The notes under the pieces: generated by a model
Database searches by the model: none
Seen by the model: only the letters and a program-made list of their open reading frames with translations
Told to the model about the DNA's origin: nothing
From: Syntrophomonadaceae bacterium
Lineage (GTDB): Bacteria; Bacillota; Dethiobacteria; DTU022; UBA8154
Direction: 5' to 3'
Assembly (NCBI GenBank): GCA_003556225.1
Contig: PWRN01000020.1
Coordinates: forward strand, 1 to 64,000
DNA length: 64,000 nucleotides
Program-made: the position numbers and the translations under genes
Shown here: piece after piece, positions 9,652-19,810 of the stretch
Layout: every line of letters begins with the position of its first letter
How positions within the stretch are numbered: the stretch's first letter is position 1

Positions 9652-10908
9652 ATGCTCGAAACGGTTCGCAATGCCTGGAAAATAACAGAACTTCGCCAGA
9701 GGCTTTTGTTTACCCTGGCGATGCTGGTCATCTTCCGGATTGGAGCTCACATTCCGGTGCCCGGTATAGACCCTTCCTTGTTATCACAGCTTTTCGAAGA
9801 AGGAACCCTGTTTGGTTTTGCCGACATCCTGGCCGGTGGAGCTTTAAGCAACTTCACGGTATTTGCCATGGGAATTATGCCGTATATTAATGCTACGATT
9901 ATCATGCAGTTGCTGACTGTCGTTGTCCCCAAGTTTAAGGAATGGAGCGAAGAAGGTGTTGAAGGTCGAAAGAAAATGATCCAGGTAACACGCTACGGCA
10001 CGGTTGGATTGGCATTCCTGCAAGCAACCGGGATGACATTCAGCATTATCCAACCGGCGATCATGGATCACAGCACGTCTTCCTACCTGGTGATTATTAT
10101 CACCCTGACAGCTGGAACAGCTTTTTTAATGTGGCTGGGAGAATTAATTACGGAAAAGGGTATCGGTAACGGGATATCCCTGCTCATCTTTGGCGGAATT
10201 ATTGCTGGAATGCCCGGGGCGATCGGTCGTACTGCTGAGCTGGTTCTCATCGGCGAAGTTCGCATCTACATGATCATCCCCATTATTTTGGTGCTGCTGG
10301 GGTTGATTATTGGCATTGTTGCCCTGGATGTCGGCCGACGGCGGATACCCGTGCAGTATGCCAAGCGGGTAGTTGGCCGACGGGTTTATGGTGGTCAAAG
10401 TACTCATATTCCCTTAAAAGTAAACCAGGCCGGAGTTATCCCTGTTATTTTTGCGTCGGCCATCCTGATGTTTCCGGCCACGATTGCGGCTTTCATTAAC
10501 CATCCCTTTGCTCAAAGAATTGCTTCAGCCATGGAGTGGGGAACGTTATTAAACACCACACTTTATGCAACCTTTATTGTCTTGTTTACCTTTTTTTATA
10601 CGGCGATCCAGTTTGATCCCATGAAAATTGCCGGCGATATAAAAAAATACGGGGGATTTATTCCTGGTTTAAGGCCGGGAAGACCGACAGCAGAATATAT
10701 TGGTCGTGTCTCGAACAGGTTGACTTTTGTTGGCGCTTTTGCGCTGGCTTTTATCGCCGTTCTGCCCATGTTGTTACAGGACATATCCCGGGTTGAATTG
10801 CTTTTTGGAGGGACAGCCCTGATTATTGTCGTCGGTGTGGCTTTAGAAACCATGCGACAAATTGAAAGTCAGATGATGATGCGGAACTATGAGGGGTTTA
10901 TGAAATAA
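9652..10908 (+). CDS. secY: Preprotein translocase subunit SecY
   Basis: The protein of 418 residues has the ten-membrane-segment pattern of SecY, the pore of the Sec translocon. Recognisable motifs are FRIGAHIPVPGID near the N-terminus, the plug/TM2 region ending MPYINATIIMQLL, and GIGNGISLLIFGGI in the middle. The C-terminal tail IESQMMMRNYEGFMK matches the family. It is translationally close to rplO. The gene normally found next, adk, is absent; map follows after thirteen bases. Confidence 0.97.
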   Translation: MLETVRNAWKITELRQRLLFTLAMLVIFRIGAHIPVPGIDPSLLSQLFEEGTLFGFADILAGGALSNFTVFAMGIMPYINATIIMQLLTVVVPKFKEWSEEGVEGRKKMIQVTRYGTVGLAFLQATGMTFSIIQPAIMDHSTSSYLVIIITLTAGTAFLMWLGELITEKGIGNGISLLIFGGIIAGMPGAIGRTAELVLIGEVRIYMIIPIILVLLGLIIGIVALDVGRRRIPVQYAKRVVGRRVYGGQSTHIPLKVNQAGVIPVIFASAILMFPATIAAFINHPFAQRIASAMEWGTLLNTTLYATFIVLFTFFYTAIQFDPMKIAGDIKKYGGFIPGLRPGRPTAEYIGRVSNRLTFVGAFALAFIAVLPMLLQDISRVELLFGGTALIIVVGVALETMRQIESQMMMRNYEGFMK

Positions 10909-10921
10909 GGAGCCTTGCACC

Positions 10922-11668
10922 TTGATTATACTCAAATCGTTGAAAGAAATCGAACTGATGCGGCAGGCTGGAAAAATTGTTTCCGCAACATTGGCAGAAT
11001 TGGGTGAGGCTATAAGGCCGGGGATCACGACCTTGGAGCTGGATGCCCTGGCGAGACGCTGCATTAAGAAGTCCGGTGGTAGCCCCGCTTTTCTGGGTTA
11101 TCACGGCTTTCCTGCCAACATCTGCACGTCGATTAACGAAGAAGTTGTACACGGTATACCCAGTCTCAGGCGACTAAAATCGGGAGATATTATTAGCATA
11201 GATGTGGGTGTTTGCTACAAGGGTTATTATGGAGATGCTACGGTTACGTTTCCCGTGGGAGAAATATCTCAGTTGGCCAAGCAGTTGATCGAAGTAAGCC
11301 AAAGCGCTTTATACAAGGGAATCGACCAGGCCTGTGTGGGGAATCGGCTATATGATATCTCCAATGCTATTCAAGTGACTGCGGAATCTGCCGGTTTTTC
11401 CGTGGTGCGCAATTACGTGGGTCATGGAATCGGCAGCCAGATGCATGAAGAACCACAGGTTCCCAACTTTGGAGCCCCCGGCAAAGGGCCGAAGCTGGAG
11501 GCCGGAATGGTTCTAGCCATCGAACCCATGGTGAATGCCGGAACCTGGGAAGTGGAAACCCTTCAAGACAGCTGGACTGTGGTAACCAAGGACCGCAAAC
11601 TCTCGGTTCATTTTGAGCATACGGTGGCTATCCTGGAAGACGGCCCGGAAATCCTGACTGTTTTGTAG
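10922..11668 (+). CDS. map: Methionine aminopeptidase, type I
   Basis: The 248-residue enzyme removes the initiator methionine from nascent proteins. The metal-binding residues are visible: aspartates in SIDVGVCYKGYYGDA, histidine in VGHGIGSQMHEEPQ, and glutamates in AIEPMVNAG and HFEHTVAI. The start is TTG 10922 (MIILKSLKEIELMRQAGKIV). It has no N-terminal SH3-binding or zinc extension, so it is the short class. It lies between secY and a KOW-domain gene. Confidence 0.96.
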   Translation: MIILKSLKEIELMRQAGKIVSATLAELGEAIRPGITTLELDALARRCIKKSGGSPAFLGYHGFPANICTSINEEVVHGIPSLRRLKSGDIISIDVGVCYKGYYGDATVTFPVGEISQLAKQLIEVSQSALYKGIDQACVGNRLYDISNAIQVTAESAGFSVVRNYVGHGIGSQMHEEPQVPNFGAPGKGPKLEAGMVLAIEPMVNAGTWEVETLQDSWTVVTKDRKLSVHFEHTVAILEDGPEILTVL

Positions 11669-11680
11669 GGAGGAAGTAAG

Positions 11681-11968
11681 GTGGAACTGGGGCAGCTGAT
11701 TAAATCCCTGGCGGGACGGGATAAAGGAAAGCACTATCTCGTAGTTGGCTTTGAAGGCCGGCGTGTTTTACTATCCGATGGACAGTTTCGGCCGGTAAAC
11801 CGGCCCAAGAGAAAAAATGTAAAGCATTTGCAACCTTATCGTTGTATATCACCCGAAATCCAAGCTGAGGCTCAAAATAATGCTCTAAGAGACACAACGA
11901 TTAGAAATGTACTGAATTCGCTGCTCGCTGCTGGAAACGGACAGAAAAACAAGGAGAACGGTAGTTAA
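11681..11968 (+). CDS. KOW-domain RNA-binding protein (L14e-like)
   Basis: A small basic protein of 95 residues from a GTG start behind GGGAGGAAG. Its N-terminal half ([20 protein letters not shown]) matches the KOW-domain proteins found between map and infA in many Firmicutes, which resemble archaeal/eukaryal L14e. By that family it probably binds RNA or ribosomes; the exact role is not known to me. The C-terminal 40 residues are low in recognisable motifs. Confidence 0.85.
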   Translation: MELGQLIKSLAGRDKGKHYLVVGFEGRRVLLSDGQFRPVNRPKRKNVKHLQPYRCISPEIQAEAQNNALRDTTIRNVLNSLLAAGNGQKNKENGS

Positions 11969-12027
11969 GTCTGGTTATCTCCGGTTTCCATCATTCCAGC
12001 ATGGTTAGAAAGGAGGGATGTCAGGAT

Positions 12028-12385
<358 letters not shown>

Positions 12386-12466
12386 AAGAAAACCATTGGT
12401 TTTGCCGTCATCTTTAGAAAACGTGATAATTGTAACTTTTTTTTAGAGACAAGGAGGTGGATTTGT

Positions 12467-12838
12467 ATGGCCAGGATAGCCGGTACTGACTTGCCCAGAG
12501 ATAAGCGTGTAGAAGTGGCCCTGACCTATATTTTTGGGATAGGGCGCTCCCGCGCACAGAAAGCGCTGGAGTGGACCCAGATCAACCCCAGCACCCGGAT
12601 CCGGGATTTAACAGAAGACGAGATTGGCCGGTTACGGGAATTTATTGACAAGAACTATGCCGTGGAGGGCGATCTGAGGCGAGATGTTGCTATGAACGTC
12701 AAGCGCCTGATGGAGATCGGTTCTTACCGGGGAATTCGTCATCGCCGCGGTCTACCCGTTCGCGGGCAGTCGACGAAGAACAACGCGCGTACTCGCAAGG
12801 GCGGCAAGAAAACCGTGGGCATACGCCGGAAAAAGTAA
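12467..12838 (+). CDS. rpsM: 30S ribosomal protein S13
   Basis: This 123-residue protein starts [20 protein letters not shown] after AAGGAGGTGG. The conserved C-terminal [20 protein letters not shown] contacts tRNA in the P site. S13 forms the head-head bridge with S19. The roughly 80-base spacer before it holds a short AAAACC-ATT-GGTTTT hairpin and a T-run but no other gene. Confidence 0.96.
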   Translation: MARIAGTDLPRDKRVEVALTYIFGIGRSRAQKALEWTQINPSTRIRDLTEDEIGRLREFIDKNYAVEGDLRRDVAMNVKRLMEIGSYRGIRHRRGLPVRGQSTKNNARTRKGGKKTVGIRRKK

Positions 12839-12930
12839 TGGTTTCCTTGGCTTAGCGGACTTTTGGAGCCACCGCTTAGCGTGACACATAAGTTTATCCA
12901 ATCAATATGATCAAAGGAGGGAGAGAAAAC

Positions 12931-13326
12931 TTGGCCAAACGAAAAACCCAGGCCCGGACAAAGCGCCGGGAGCGCAAAAACGTCGAGCAGGGTATAGCGA
13001 ATATAAAATCCAGTTTTAATAATACGATGATTACCATTACAGATCTGAAAGGAAATAACATCGCCTGGTCCAGTGCCGGCATGGTCGGTTTTAAAGGATC
13101 TCGCAAATCTACGCCTTTTGCAGCCCAGTTGGCGGCGGAACAAGCTGCGCGAACTGCCATGGATCACGGGATGAGGCAGGTCGAGGTGGTCGTAAAAGGC
13201 CCCGGAGCCGGTCGAGAAGCTGCCATCCGTTCACTTCAAGCAGCGGGATTGGAAGTAAACATGATCAAGGATGTTACCCCGATTCCCCATAATGGTTGTC
13301 GTCCGCCCAAGCGTCGCCGGGTGTAA
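12931..13326 (+). CDS. rpsK: 30S ribosomal protein S11
   Basis: The gene encodes 131 residues from TTG 12931 ([21 protein letters not shown]), eight bases after the AAAGGAGGGAG site. The track's ATG at 12907 is upstream of that site. The family motif [21 protein letters not shown] and the C-terminal [13 protein letters not shown] are intact. S11 sits on the platform near the E-site mRNA. Confidence 0.96.
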   Translation: MAKRKTQARTKRRERKNVEQGIANIKSSFNNTMITITDLKGNNIAWSSAGMVGFKGSRKSTPFAAQLAAEQAARTAMDHGMRQVEVVVKGPGAGREAAIRSLQAAGLEVNMIKDVTPIPHNGCRPPKRRRV

Positions 13327-13359
13327 AAGTTAACATTACAGGAGGTGTACTACCCACGT

Positions 13360-13986
13360 ATGGCCAGATACAAGGATGCTGTCTGTCGGCTGTGCCGCCG
13401 GGAAGCCGTTAAGCTTTACCTTAAGGGAGACCGCTGTTTTAGCGAAAAATGTGCGTTTATGCGCAAAGGTTATATCCCTGGCGAGCACGGGCAAAGCAGG
13501 CAGAAGGTTTCGGAATACGGCATGCAGTTAAGAGAAAAACAAAGGGCTCGTCGGATCTACGGAGTGTTGGAAAACCAGTTCCGGCGCTACTTTAAGGAAG
13601 CGGACCGTCGTAAGGGGGTAACAGGAGAAATCCTGCTGCAGATCCTGGAAAGCCGCCTGGATAACATGGTTTATCGCATGGGGTTTGCCCGCTCCAGGGC
13701 AGAGGCCAGGCAGTTAATTCGTCACGGGCATTTTGAAGTGAACGGTCGTAAGGTGGATATCCCCTCATACCAGACCCGTCCGGGAGATATTGTTTCTGTA
13801 CGAGAAAACCGCAGGAGCCGCAATTTGTTTAGAGAAATCGCCGACTGGGGTTCTGCCCAAGGAACTGTAGAATGGCTTGAGGTGGATCGGGAAAACATGA
13901 GCGGCAAGGTGATCCGTTTCCCGACCCGGGAAGAACTGGATGTCCCCATCACGGAACATCTTATAGTCGAGTTTTATTCACGGTAA
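13360..13986 (+). CDS. rpsD: 30S ribosomal protein S4
   Basis: This encodes 208 residues from ATG 13360 behind AGGAGGTG. The N-terminus holds four cysteines (C9, C12, C26, C31) arranged as in zinc-binding S4 proteins. An S4 RNA-binding domain follows around residues 98-160. S4 nucleates 16S rRNA folding and lines the mRNA entry. It lies in the alpha operon directly before rpoA. Confidence 0.96.
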   Translation: MARYKDAVCRLCRREAVKLYLKGDRCFSEKCAFMRKGYIPGEHGQSRQKVSEYGMQLREKQRARRIYGVLENQFRRYFKEADRRKGVTGEILLQILESRLDNMVYRMGFARSRAEARQLIRHGHFEVNGRKVDIPSYQTRPGDIVSVRENRRSRNLFREIADWGSAQGTVEWLEVDRENMSGKVIRFPTREELDVPITEHLIVEFYSR

Positions 13987-14019
13987 CCCAACCTCTAACA
14001 TATGTTAGGAGGGAATGTT

Positions 14020-14964
14020 TTGATTGAGATGGAAAAACCGAAGATTGAATGGGTAGAGTCAGGCGATAGAAGCTACGGGCGATTTGTTGTTGAACCCCTG
14101 GAAAGGGGCTACGGCATTACGCTGGGCAATTCCCTGCGACGGATCTTATTATCATCCCTTCCGGGAGCAGCTGTTGTCAGCGTAAAAATCGATGGTGTTT
14201 TGCACGAGTTTTCAACCATTCCAAATGTTGTAGAAGACACCCCGGAAATTATCTTAAACCTGAAAGCATTGAGATTGAAGATTCACTCTGATGAACCGCA
14301 GCTACTCATTGTTGACGCCGAAGGAGAAGGGGAAGTCAGGGCCCGGAACATCAAGGCGCCTTCCGATGTGGAAGTCCTGAACCCGGACCTGCTCATTGCC
14401 ACGTTGGAAGAGGGGGGTCGCCTCTATATGGAGATAACAGCCAGTGTAGGCAGGGGATACGTTCCCGCTGAACGCAATAAGACACCGAACCAACCCATTG
14501 GCGTTATCCCGATAGACTCACTTTTTACACCCATTAAAAAAGTGAACTTTACGATCGAAGACACCCGCGTAGGGCAGGTGACGGATTTTGATAAGTTAAC
14601 CCTGGAAATATGGGCCGACGGCAGCATCCGTCCAGATGAGGCTATCAGCTTGGGAGCAAAGATCTTAAGCAAGCACTTAAGTCTTTTTATCAACTTAACC
14701 GATAAAGAGCCGGATGTAGATATGCCTGAAGATACGGAAGACGAGGACAAAGGGAAGGCTCTGGAGATGACCATAGAAGAGCTGGATCTCTCCGTACGTT
14801 CCTATAATTGCCTGAAGCGTGCGGGAATAAACACGGTTGATGAATTAATCCGAAAATCGGAAGAAGAGATGATGAAGGTTCGCAACCTGGGTAAAAAATC
14901 GCTGGAAGAGGTTCAAAACAAGCTGGCAGAGATGGGCTTAAGCCTTCGAAGTGAAAATGAATAG
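14020..14964 (+). CDS. rpoA: RNA polymerase subunit alpha
   Basis: The protein has 314 residues, the usual Firmicute length. The N-terminal dimerisation domain carries [20 protein letters not shown]. The C-terminal helix-hairpin-helix domain ([19 protein letters not shown], then [16 protein letters not shown]) contacts UP elements and activators. TTG 14020 is chosen because it follows AGGAGGG by six bases and restores the conserved start [10 protein letters not shown]; the track's ATG at 14002 sits before the ribosome binding site. Confidence 0.95.
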   Translation: MIEMEKPKIEWVESGDRSYGRFVVEPLERGYGITLGNSLRRILLSSLPGAAVVSVKIDGVLHEFSTIPNVVEDTPEIILNLKALRLKIHSDEPQLLIVDAEGEGEVRARNIKAPSDVEVLNPDLLIATLEEGGRLYMEITASVGRGYVPAERNKTPNQPIGVIPIDSLFTPIKKVNFTIEDTRVGQVTDFDKLTLEIWADGSIRPDEAISLGAKILSKHLSLFINLTDKEPDVDMPEDTEDEDKGKALEMTIEELDLSVRSYNCLKRAGINTVDELIRKSEEEMMKVRNLGKKSLEEVQNKLAEMGLSLRSENE

Positions 14965-15039
14965 ACCTGTGAAGCCTTAGAACGAAAGGGGGTGCAAAGC
15001 CGGTTGATCCAGCCAGGCTGGAAGCTGGTTTTTTAAACC

Positions 15040-15381
15040 ATGAGCTATCGCAAACTTGCCCGTAAAAAAGGTCCCAGGAGGGCGCTATTACGAAATATGG
15101 TGACTTCTTTTATTATTGCCGAACGCATTCAAACCACGGAGGCCAAGGCGAAGGAAGTCCAACGAGTAGCCGAAAAAATGATTACTCTGGCCAAAAGGGG
15201 CAATCTTCACTCCCGCCGGCAGGCCCTATCCTACATGCTTGATGAAAGCGCTGTCACCAAGCTGTTTGAGATCATCGGTCCTCGCTATGAAGATCGAAAC
15301 GGCGGATATACACGCTTGATCAAGGCATCACACCGCCGGGGAGATGGTGCTCCCATGGTTGTTTTGGAACTGGTGAAGTAG
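15040..15381 (+). CDS. rplQ: 50S ribosomal protein L17
   Basis: This 113-residue protein, [20 protein letters not shown], is the last gene of the ribosomal superoperon. L17 lies near the exit tunnel on the 50S surface. The motif [21 protein letters not shown] is intact. A hairpin with a T-run starts two bases after the stop. Confidence 0.95.
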   Translation: MSYRKLARKKGPRRALLRNMVTSFIIAERIQTTEAKAKEVQRVAEKMITLAKRGNLHSRRQALSYMLDESAVTKLFEIIGPRYEDRNGGYTRLIKASHRRGDGAPMVVLELVK

Positions 15382-15382
15382 C

Positions 15383-15431
15383 AGAAAAAGCCGATAAACG
15401 GGCAAATTCTCCCGTTTATGTCGGTTTTTCT
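15383..15431 (+). terminator. Hairpin terminator after rplQ
   Basis: The arms AGAAAAAGCCGATAAACGGG and CCCGTTTATGTCGGTTTTTCT pair with one bulge around a short AT-rich loop, and the right arm runs into T5. This looks like a rho-independent terminator. The ecfA1 start is only about 25 bases further on, with no clear promoter between, so partial readthrough is likely. Confidence 0.75.
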
Positions 15432-15455
15432 GGCATTTTTAGGGTGGGATCATTT

Positions 15456-16292
15456 GTGCGCAGTGTACTGCTTGATTTAAAAGATGTGACCTTCGATTAT
15501 ATCCTGGAAAACAAGCAATCGTTACGAGCGGTGAACGATCTGTCCTTGCAGGTTGAAGAAGGAGAATATATTGCCTTGATCGGACCGAACGGTTCGGGGA
15601 AATCTACACTGGCCCGGCTGCTGAATGCGCTGCTCATTCCCCTCTTTGGAGAAATCCAGGTCGATGGTTTCGCTACCAGGGTGGAAGAGCATCGCTGGGA
15701 AATAAGACGCCGCGTGGGGATGGTTTTTCAAAACCCTGACAACCAGATCGTGGCCACGACTGTACAGGAAGATGTGGCATTCGGCTTGGAAAACCTGGGG
15801 GTTGAAACGTCGGAGATTCTCCAGCGGATCACGGAATCCCTGAACCGGGTTGGATTGAGTGCTTATGCCGAACACGCTCCTCACTTGCTTTCTGGTGGTC
15901 AGAAGCAGCGATTGGCTATTGCCGGAGTGATTGCCATGCGACCCCGCTGCCTGGTGCTGGATGAACCTACGGCGATGCTGGATCCCCGGGGGCGCAAAGA
16001 GGTCCTGGATACCATTCACTCCATGAACCGCCAGGAGAATATCACGGTTGTGCACATTACCCACTTCATGGAAGAGGCCTTGCAGGCGGACCGCGTCATT
16101 GTGATGCACCGTGGGGAAATTGCTGCCATGGGTAAACCTGAAACGATTTTTAACGGCAGCATAGATTTGCATCTCCTGGGGCTGGAAGTTCCACCAATAC
16201 CACGCTTGGCCGAGATGCTGCGGGCGGAAGGGCTAACCATTCCCACAGGCATATTAGACACTGATGACCTGGTGAGCTACCTATGTTCATAG
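15456..16292 (+). CDS. ecfA1: ECF transporter ATPase EcfA1
   Basis: This ABC ATPase of 278 residues powers an energy-coupling-factor vitamin/metal transporter. It shows Walker A GPNGSGKST, signature LSGGQKQRLAIAG and Walker B CLVLDEPTAMLDP. GTG 15456 is chosen because AGGGTGGG ends seven bases before it; the track's GTG at 15444 lies within that site. It overlaps ecfA2 by ten bases. With ecfA2 and ecfT it forms a shared (group II) module; the substrate-specific S component is not in this window. Confidence 0.93.
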   Translation: MRSVLLDLKDVTFDYILENKQSLRAVNDLSLQVEEGEYIALIGPNGSGKSTLARLLNALLIPLFGEIQVDGFATRVEEHRWEIRRRVGMVFQNPDNQIVATTVQEDVAFGLENLGVETSEILQRITESLNRVGLSAYAEHAPHLLSGGQKQRLAIAGVIAMRPRCLVLDEPTAMLDPRGRKEVLDTIHSMNRQENITVVHITHFMEEALQADRVIVMHRGEIAAMGKPETIFNGSIDLHLLGLEVPPIPRLAEMLRAEGLTIPTGILDTDDLVSYLCS

Positions 16293-17143
16293 AAGTGAAA
16301 AACCTTACTCATGTGTATATGCCGGGAACCCCATTCCAGGTTAACGCGTTAACCGATGTTAGCCTGGACATTGAGCGAGGAGAATTTATTGGTGTAATCG
16401 GAGAAACCGGTTCGGGGAAATCAACCCTGGTGCAGCATTTAAATGGGTTGCTTAAACCCACATCAGGAGAAATCTGGATTGAAGGCAACAATTTGTGGTC
16501 CAGCAAAACGGACCTGCGAAGGCTGCGTTCCCGCATAGCCCTGCTTTTTCAGTACCCCGAGCACCAGCTCTTCGAAGAGACTGTCTTCAAAGATGTGGCT
16601 TTCGGTCCGCGCAACATGGGTGTAGAGGGCAGAGAGCTGGAGGAACGTGTTCGTTATGGACTGGAATGGGTGGAACTTGATTATCACACCTATAGTCAGC
16701 GCTCTCCCTTCAGTTTAAGTGGTGGAGAAAAGAGAAGAGTGGCCATGGCAGGCATCCTGTCCATGTATCCGGAGGCAATTATTTTAGACGAACCGACAGC
16801 AAGCATGGATCCGGTCAGTCGAAAGCACTTTTTGGCCCGGATCAAGAGACTCCACCAGGAAGGGAAGGTAACCGTTATTTTTGTCACGCACAACATGGAA
16901 GATATCGCCCTGCTTGCCGAGAGGCTGTTTGTTTTCGCCTCGGGGAGGCTTGTGCTGCAGGGCCAACCGGCGGAAATATTTCAGTCGAAAGAAACCCTGG
17001 AAGCGATCGGCCTGGGCATTCCTGTATTAACCGACTTGATGCAAAAAATTTGCCGGAAGGGTAAGACGATTCGCACCGATATCTTTTCCGTAGAAGATGC
17101 TTGCCGTGAGATCATACGTTCGCGCAGGGAAGGGGTCGGGTAA
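16283..17143 (+). CDS. ecfA2: ECF transporter ATPase EcfA2
   Basis: The second ATPase of the ECF module has 286 residues, with GETGSGKSTL (Walker A), LSGGEKRRVAMAG (signature) and AIILDEPTASMDP (Walker B). It is expected to pair with EcfA1 as a heterodimer on EcfT. Start ATG 16283 overlaps the ecfA1 end. The ecfT start follows after five bases. Confidence 0.94.
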   Translation: MFIEVKNLTHVYMPGTPFQVNALTDVSLDIERGEFIGVIGETGSGKSTLVQHLNGLLKPTSGEIWIEGNNLWSSKTDLRRLRSRIALLFQYPEHQLFEETVFKDVAFGPRNMGVEGRELEERVRYGLEWVELDYHTYSQRSPFSLSGGEKRRVAMAGILSMYPEAIILDEPTASMDPVSRKHFLARIKRLHQEGKVTVIFVTHNMEDIALLAERLFVFASGRLVLQGQPAEIFQSKETLEAIGLGIPVLTDLMQKICRKGKTIRTDIFSVEDACREIIRSRREGVG

Positions 17144-17148
17144 AATCC

Positions 17149-17943
17149 ATGAGGAGTTTAACTCTCGGACATTACCTCCCGGGCAACTCGCTTTTGCACC
17201 GCATGGACCCCCGCGTCAAACTGGTGAGCCTGCTGGTTCTCATTATCGCGCTATTCGTGATTGAAACGTTTCTAGGTTTCATGCTGTTCGGTTCTTTTAT
17301 ATTCATGATTTTTCTATCCACCCGGCTTCCTTGGCGGTATTTTTTTCGCGGTCTGCGCCCTGTTTTTTTAATCGTCTTGATCACCCTGATTTTGCATTTT
17401 CTTTTTACAAAAGGGGGGCAGGTTTATGTCCGTTGGGGGCCGCTGACCGTGGAAGAGGCTGGGATCTACCTGGGCTCGTTTATGACCTTGAGGCTGGTGC
17501 TGCTGGTTACGACAACGGTTATGATCACCCTGACGACCTCCCCCATTGCTTTTGCCGATGGAATTGAATATTTGCTCCGTCCTTTCCGTCGCATGGGTGT
17601 GCCGGGACATGAAATTGCCATGATGATGACTATTGCGCTGCGCTTTATTCCGACCTTGATGGAGGAGGGGGATAAAATTCGCAAAGCCCAGATGGCCCGG
17701 GGAGCAGATTTTGAAACGGGCAATATCTTTCGCCGTGCCAGAAACCTGGTTCCCTTGCTGGTGCCGTTATTTGTCAGCGCTTTTCGCAGGGCGGATGAAC
17801 TGGCAGTAGCCATGGAAGCCCGCTGTTACCGTGGGGGACAAGGCCGTACCCGCTTGAGAGAACTTCAAGCACGCCCACTGGATTATTATGGACTTACAAC
17901 CGTGACGGCAATCCTGGTGTTTATTATTTTGACAGGTGTGTAA
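17149..17943 (+). CDS. ecfT: ECF transporter transmembrane subunit EcfT
   Basis: This encodes a 264-residue membrane protein with several hydrophobic segments. The N-terminus (LGHYLPGNSLLHRMDPRVKL) is typical of EcfT/CbiQ. The coupling-helix motifs QMARGADF and AMEARCYRGG, which contact the two ATPases, lie near residues 180-225. It links EcfA1/A2 to exchangeable S components in the membrane. Confidence 0.94.
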   Translation: MRSLTLGHYLPGNSLLHRMDPRVKLVSLLVLIIALFVIETFLGFMLFGSFIFMIFLSTRLPWRYFFRGLRPVFLIVLITLILHFLFTKGGQVYVRWGPLTVEEAGIYLGSFMTLRLVLLVTTTVMITLTTSPIAFADGIEYLLRPFRRMGVPGHEIAMMMTIALRFIPTLMEEGDKIRKAQMARGADFETGNIFRRARNLVPLLVPLFVSAFRRADELAVAMEARCYRGGQGRTRLRELQARPLDYYGLTTVTAILVFIILTGV

Positions 17944-17947
17944 ACAA

Positions 17948-18715
17948 ATGCTTTGCTCTAAAGACAATGGCATGTTGGAATTGGTAAACTACCGGTTGAC
18001 ACTTTCCTACGAGGGTACAGCGTATAGCGGTTTTCAAATCCAGAAAAATGCTTTGACCATCCAGGAAGTACTGGAATCATGCCTGAAAAAACTCTTTAAT
18101 CAACCCATCCGGGTAACCGCTGCCGGTAGAACGGATGCCGGCGCCCATGCACGGGGTCAGGTCGTTCATTACTTTGCATCACCGCGTATCCCCGTTGAAC
18201 GTCTACCCGATGCTTTAAACGGCTTGCTGCCCAAAGACATCGTCGTCACCGCTTCTTGCCTGGAAAAGAATTCGTTCGATGCACGGAAAAATGCCCTGGG
18301 GAAACGCTATCGCTATACCGTTGACAACGGAAAATTTCCAGATGTCTTCTGGAGGCGCTATGCCTGGCATCTTCCCGTTAGCCTGGACCTGGAAGAAATG
18401 CGATCAGCAGCAGCTTCCCTGGTAGGAGAACACGACTTTAAAGGTTTTCAGGCGACTGGTGGTTCTGTAGAGACCACGGTGCGGCGCTTAGATGAAGTAT
18501 CAATCAAGCGAGAGGGCCAGCTTATCCATTTTTACCTGGAAGGAAGCGGTTTTCTTTATAAAATGGTCCGCAATATCGTGGGCACCCTGGTGGATGTCGG
18601 GCGGGCCTGCAAGGGGCCCGGGGAAGTACCAGACATTATCGAAAGCAGGAACCGGAAAAAGGCTGGTGTAACGGCTCCTGCCTGGGGGCTTTGCCTGGAA
18701 GAAGTTTTTTATTGA
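17948..18715 (+). CDS. truA: tRNA pseudouridine(38-40) synthase TruA
   Basis: The enzyme isomerises uridines in the anticodon arm of tRNAs. The catalytic aspartate is in AAGRTDAGAHARGQVVHY, and LSYEGTAYSGFQIQ near the N-terminus is the family start. ATG 17948 (255 residues) is weakly supported by AGGTG upstream; ATG 17972 is an alternative that would remove eight residues. It closes the ecf-truA block, as in many Firmicutes. Confidence 0.92.
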   Translation: MLCSKDNGMLELVNYRLTLSYEGTAYSGFQIQKNALTIQEVLESCLKKLFNQPIRVTAAGRTDAGAHARGQVVHYFASPRIPVERLPDALNGLLPKDIVVTASCLEKNSFDARKNALGKRYRYTVDNGKFPDVFWRRYAWHLPVSLDLEEMRSAAASLVGEHDFKGFQATGGSVETTVRRLDEVSIKREGQLIHFYLEGSGFLYKMVRNIVGTLVDVGRACKGPGEVPDIIESRNRKKAGVTAPAWGLCLEEVFY

Positions 18716-18732
18716 TCGAAGAAGGGGTCTTC

Positions 18733-18761
18733 TTGACGTTGTTCCCCGAATGGTTTAAAAT
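18733..18761 (+). promoter_or_regulatory. Sigma-A-type promoter for rplM-rpsI
   Basis: TTGACG at 18733-18738 and TAAAAT at 18756-18761 are separated by exactly 17 bases. It lies immediately after truA and reads toward rplM, which gives a leader of roughly 140 bases. Confidence 0.75.
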
Positions 18762-18832
18762 ATTCCCTGTGACATCCAAAACGGACAATGCCCCTGGAGA
18801 TGCAGGGATATGAAGGTCTAATGATTCAAGTC

Positions 18833-18904
18833 AGAAAGGAGGTGTGCAGAGTCTGCAATGATGACCCGGGAGATCATGCCCGGGAGCTAGCAGGCCTAAT
18901 GACG
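18833..18904 (+). promoter_or_regulatory. rplM leader with distant Shine-Dalgarno and short upstream ORF
   Basis: A very strong AGAAAGGAGGTG site ends at 18844, but the conserved rplM start is about 60 bases downstream. Between them ATG 18858 opens a ten-codon frame ([10 protein letters not shown], stop 18888-18890), and two CCCGGG blocks could form a hairpin. A known L13 leader RNA exists upstream of rplM in low-GC Firmicutes; whether this is that element cannot be decided by eye. Translational coupling or autoregulation are both possible. Confidence 0.5.
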
Positions 18905-19366
18905 ATGCGCACGACATACATGGCGAAAGAAAAAGACATTGAACGTAAATGGTACGTGATTGACGCGGCGGGGCAACCGCTGGGAAGGCTGGCCAGCGAA
19001 ATTGCTCGCCTGCTGCGAGGTAAGCATAAAACAACATACACGCCCCACGTAGACACCGGAGATTACATTGTGGTTGTGAACGCGGATAAAGTGATGCTGA
19101 CCGGGAAGAAAGCACGACAAAAGATGTATTACCGCCATTCTGGTTATCCCGGCGGGATCAAGGGTATTCCTTTTGAAGAAATGATGGCAAGGTACCCGGA
19201 ACGCGTGATTCATCTGGCAGTCCGCCGGATGCTTCCTTCCAACCGACTCGGTAGGGCCATGCTGAAAAAAATCAAAATCTACACAGGCCCGGAACACCCT
19301 CATCAGGCTCAAAAACCTGAAGCCCGGGTATTTAACCCTAAAAGAGTTGCCGGGAAAACCGAATAG
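18905..19366 (+). CDS. rplM: 50S ribosomal protein L13
   Basis: This encodes 153 residues starting [20 protein letters not shown], the start conserved in Firmicute L13 proteins. The motif [20 protein letters not shown] is diagnostic. L13 is an early 50S assembly protein. ATG 18899 is in frame and could be used instead. The C-terminus is about eight residues longer than usual. No good ribosome binding site lies at normal distance from the start (see the leader entry). Confidence 0.93.
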   Translation: MRTTYMAKEKDIERKWYVIDAAGQPLGRLASEIARLLRGKHKTTYTPHVDTGDYIVVVNADKVMLTGKKARQKMYYRHSGYPGGIKGIPFEEMMARYPERVIHLAVRRMLPSNRLGRAMLKKIKIYTGPEHPHQAQKPEARVFNPKRVAGKTE

Positions 19367-19417
19367 GAGCAGCAAACTAAGGAAATGCAAGAGAAATATA
19401 GGAAAGGAGGAAACAGT

Positions 19418-19810
19418 TTGGCTCAGGTACAATTTTTTGGCACGGGAAGACGAAAAAAATCCATTGCCCGGGTCCGCTTGATCCCCGGAGAAGGTAAAAT
19501 TACCATTAACAACAAGGATATAGACGATTATTTTGGACTGGAAACCCTGAAGGTCGACTTGCGACGGCCCCTGGAACTCACCGGCACGAGGGGCAAATTT
19601 GATGTGATCGCCAAGGTTGAAGGCGGTGGTGTCAGCGGCCAGGTCGGCGCCATTCGGCATGGTATTGCGCGGGCACTGCAGTTGGCGGAAGGCGAATATC
19701 GGCCGGTTCTGAAAAAAGAAGGGCTGCTGACCCGGGATTCGCGCATGACAGAGCGGAAAAAGTACGGTCTGAAAAAAGCGCGACGTGCACCCCAATTCTC
19801 CAAGAGGTAA
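19418..19810 (+). CDS. rpsI: 30S ribosomal protein S9
   Basis: There are 130 residues from TTG 19418 ([20 protein letters not shown]), seven bases after AAAGGAGG. The C-terminal tail [16 protein letters not shown] reaches the P-site tRNA in known ribosomes. The ORF-track start at 19385 adds eleven residues unlike the family. It forms an operon with rplM. Confidence 0.95.
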   Translation: MAQVQFFGTGRRKKSIARVRLIPGEGKITINNKDIDDYFGLETLKVDLRRPLELTGTRGKFDVIAKVEGGGVSGQVGAIRHGIARALQLAEGEYRPVLKKEGLLTRDSRMTERKKYGLKKARRAPQFSKR

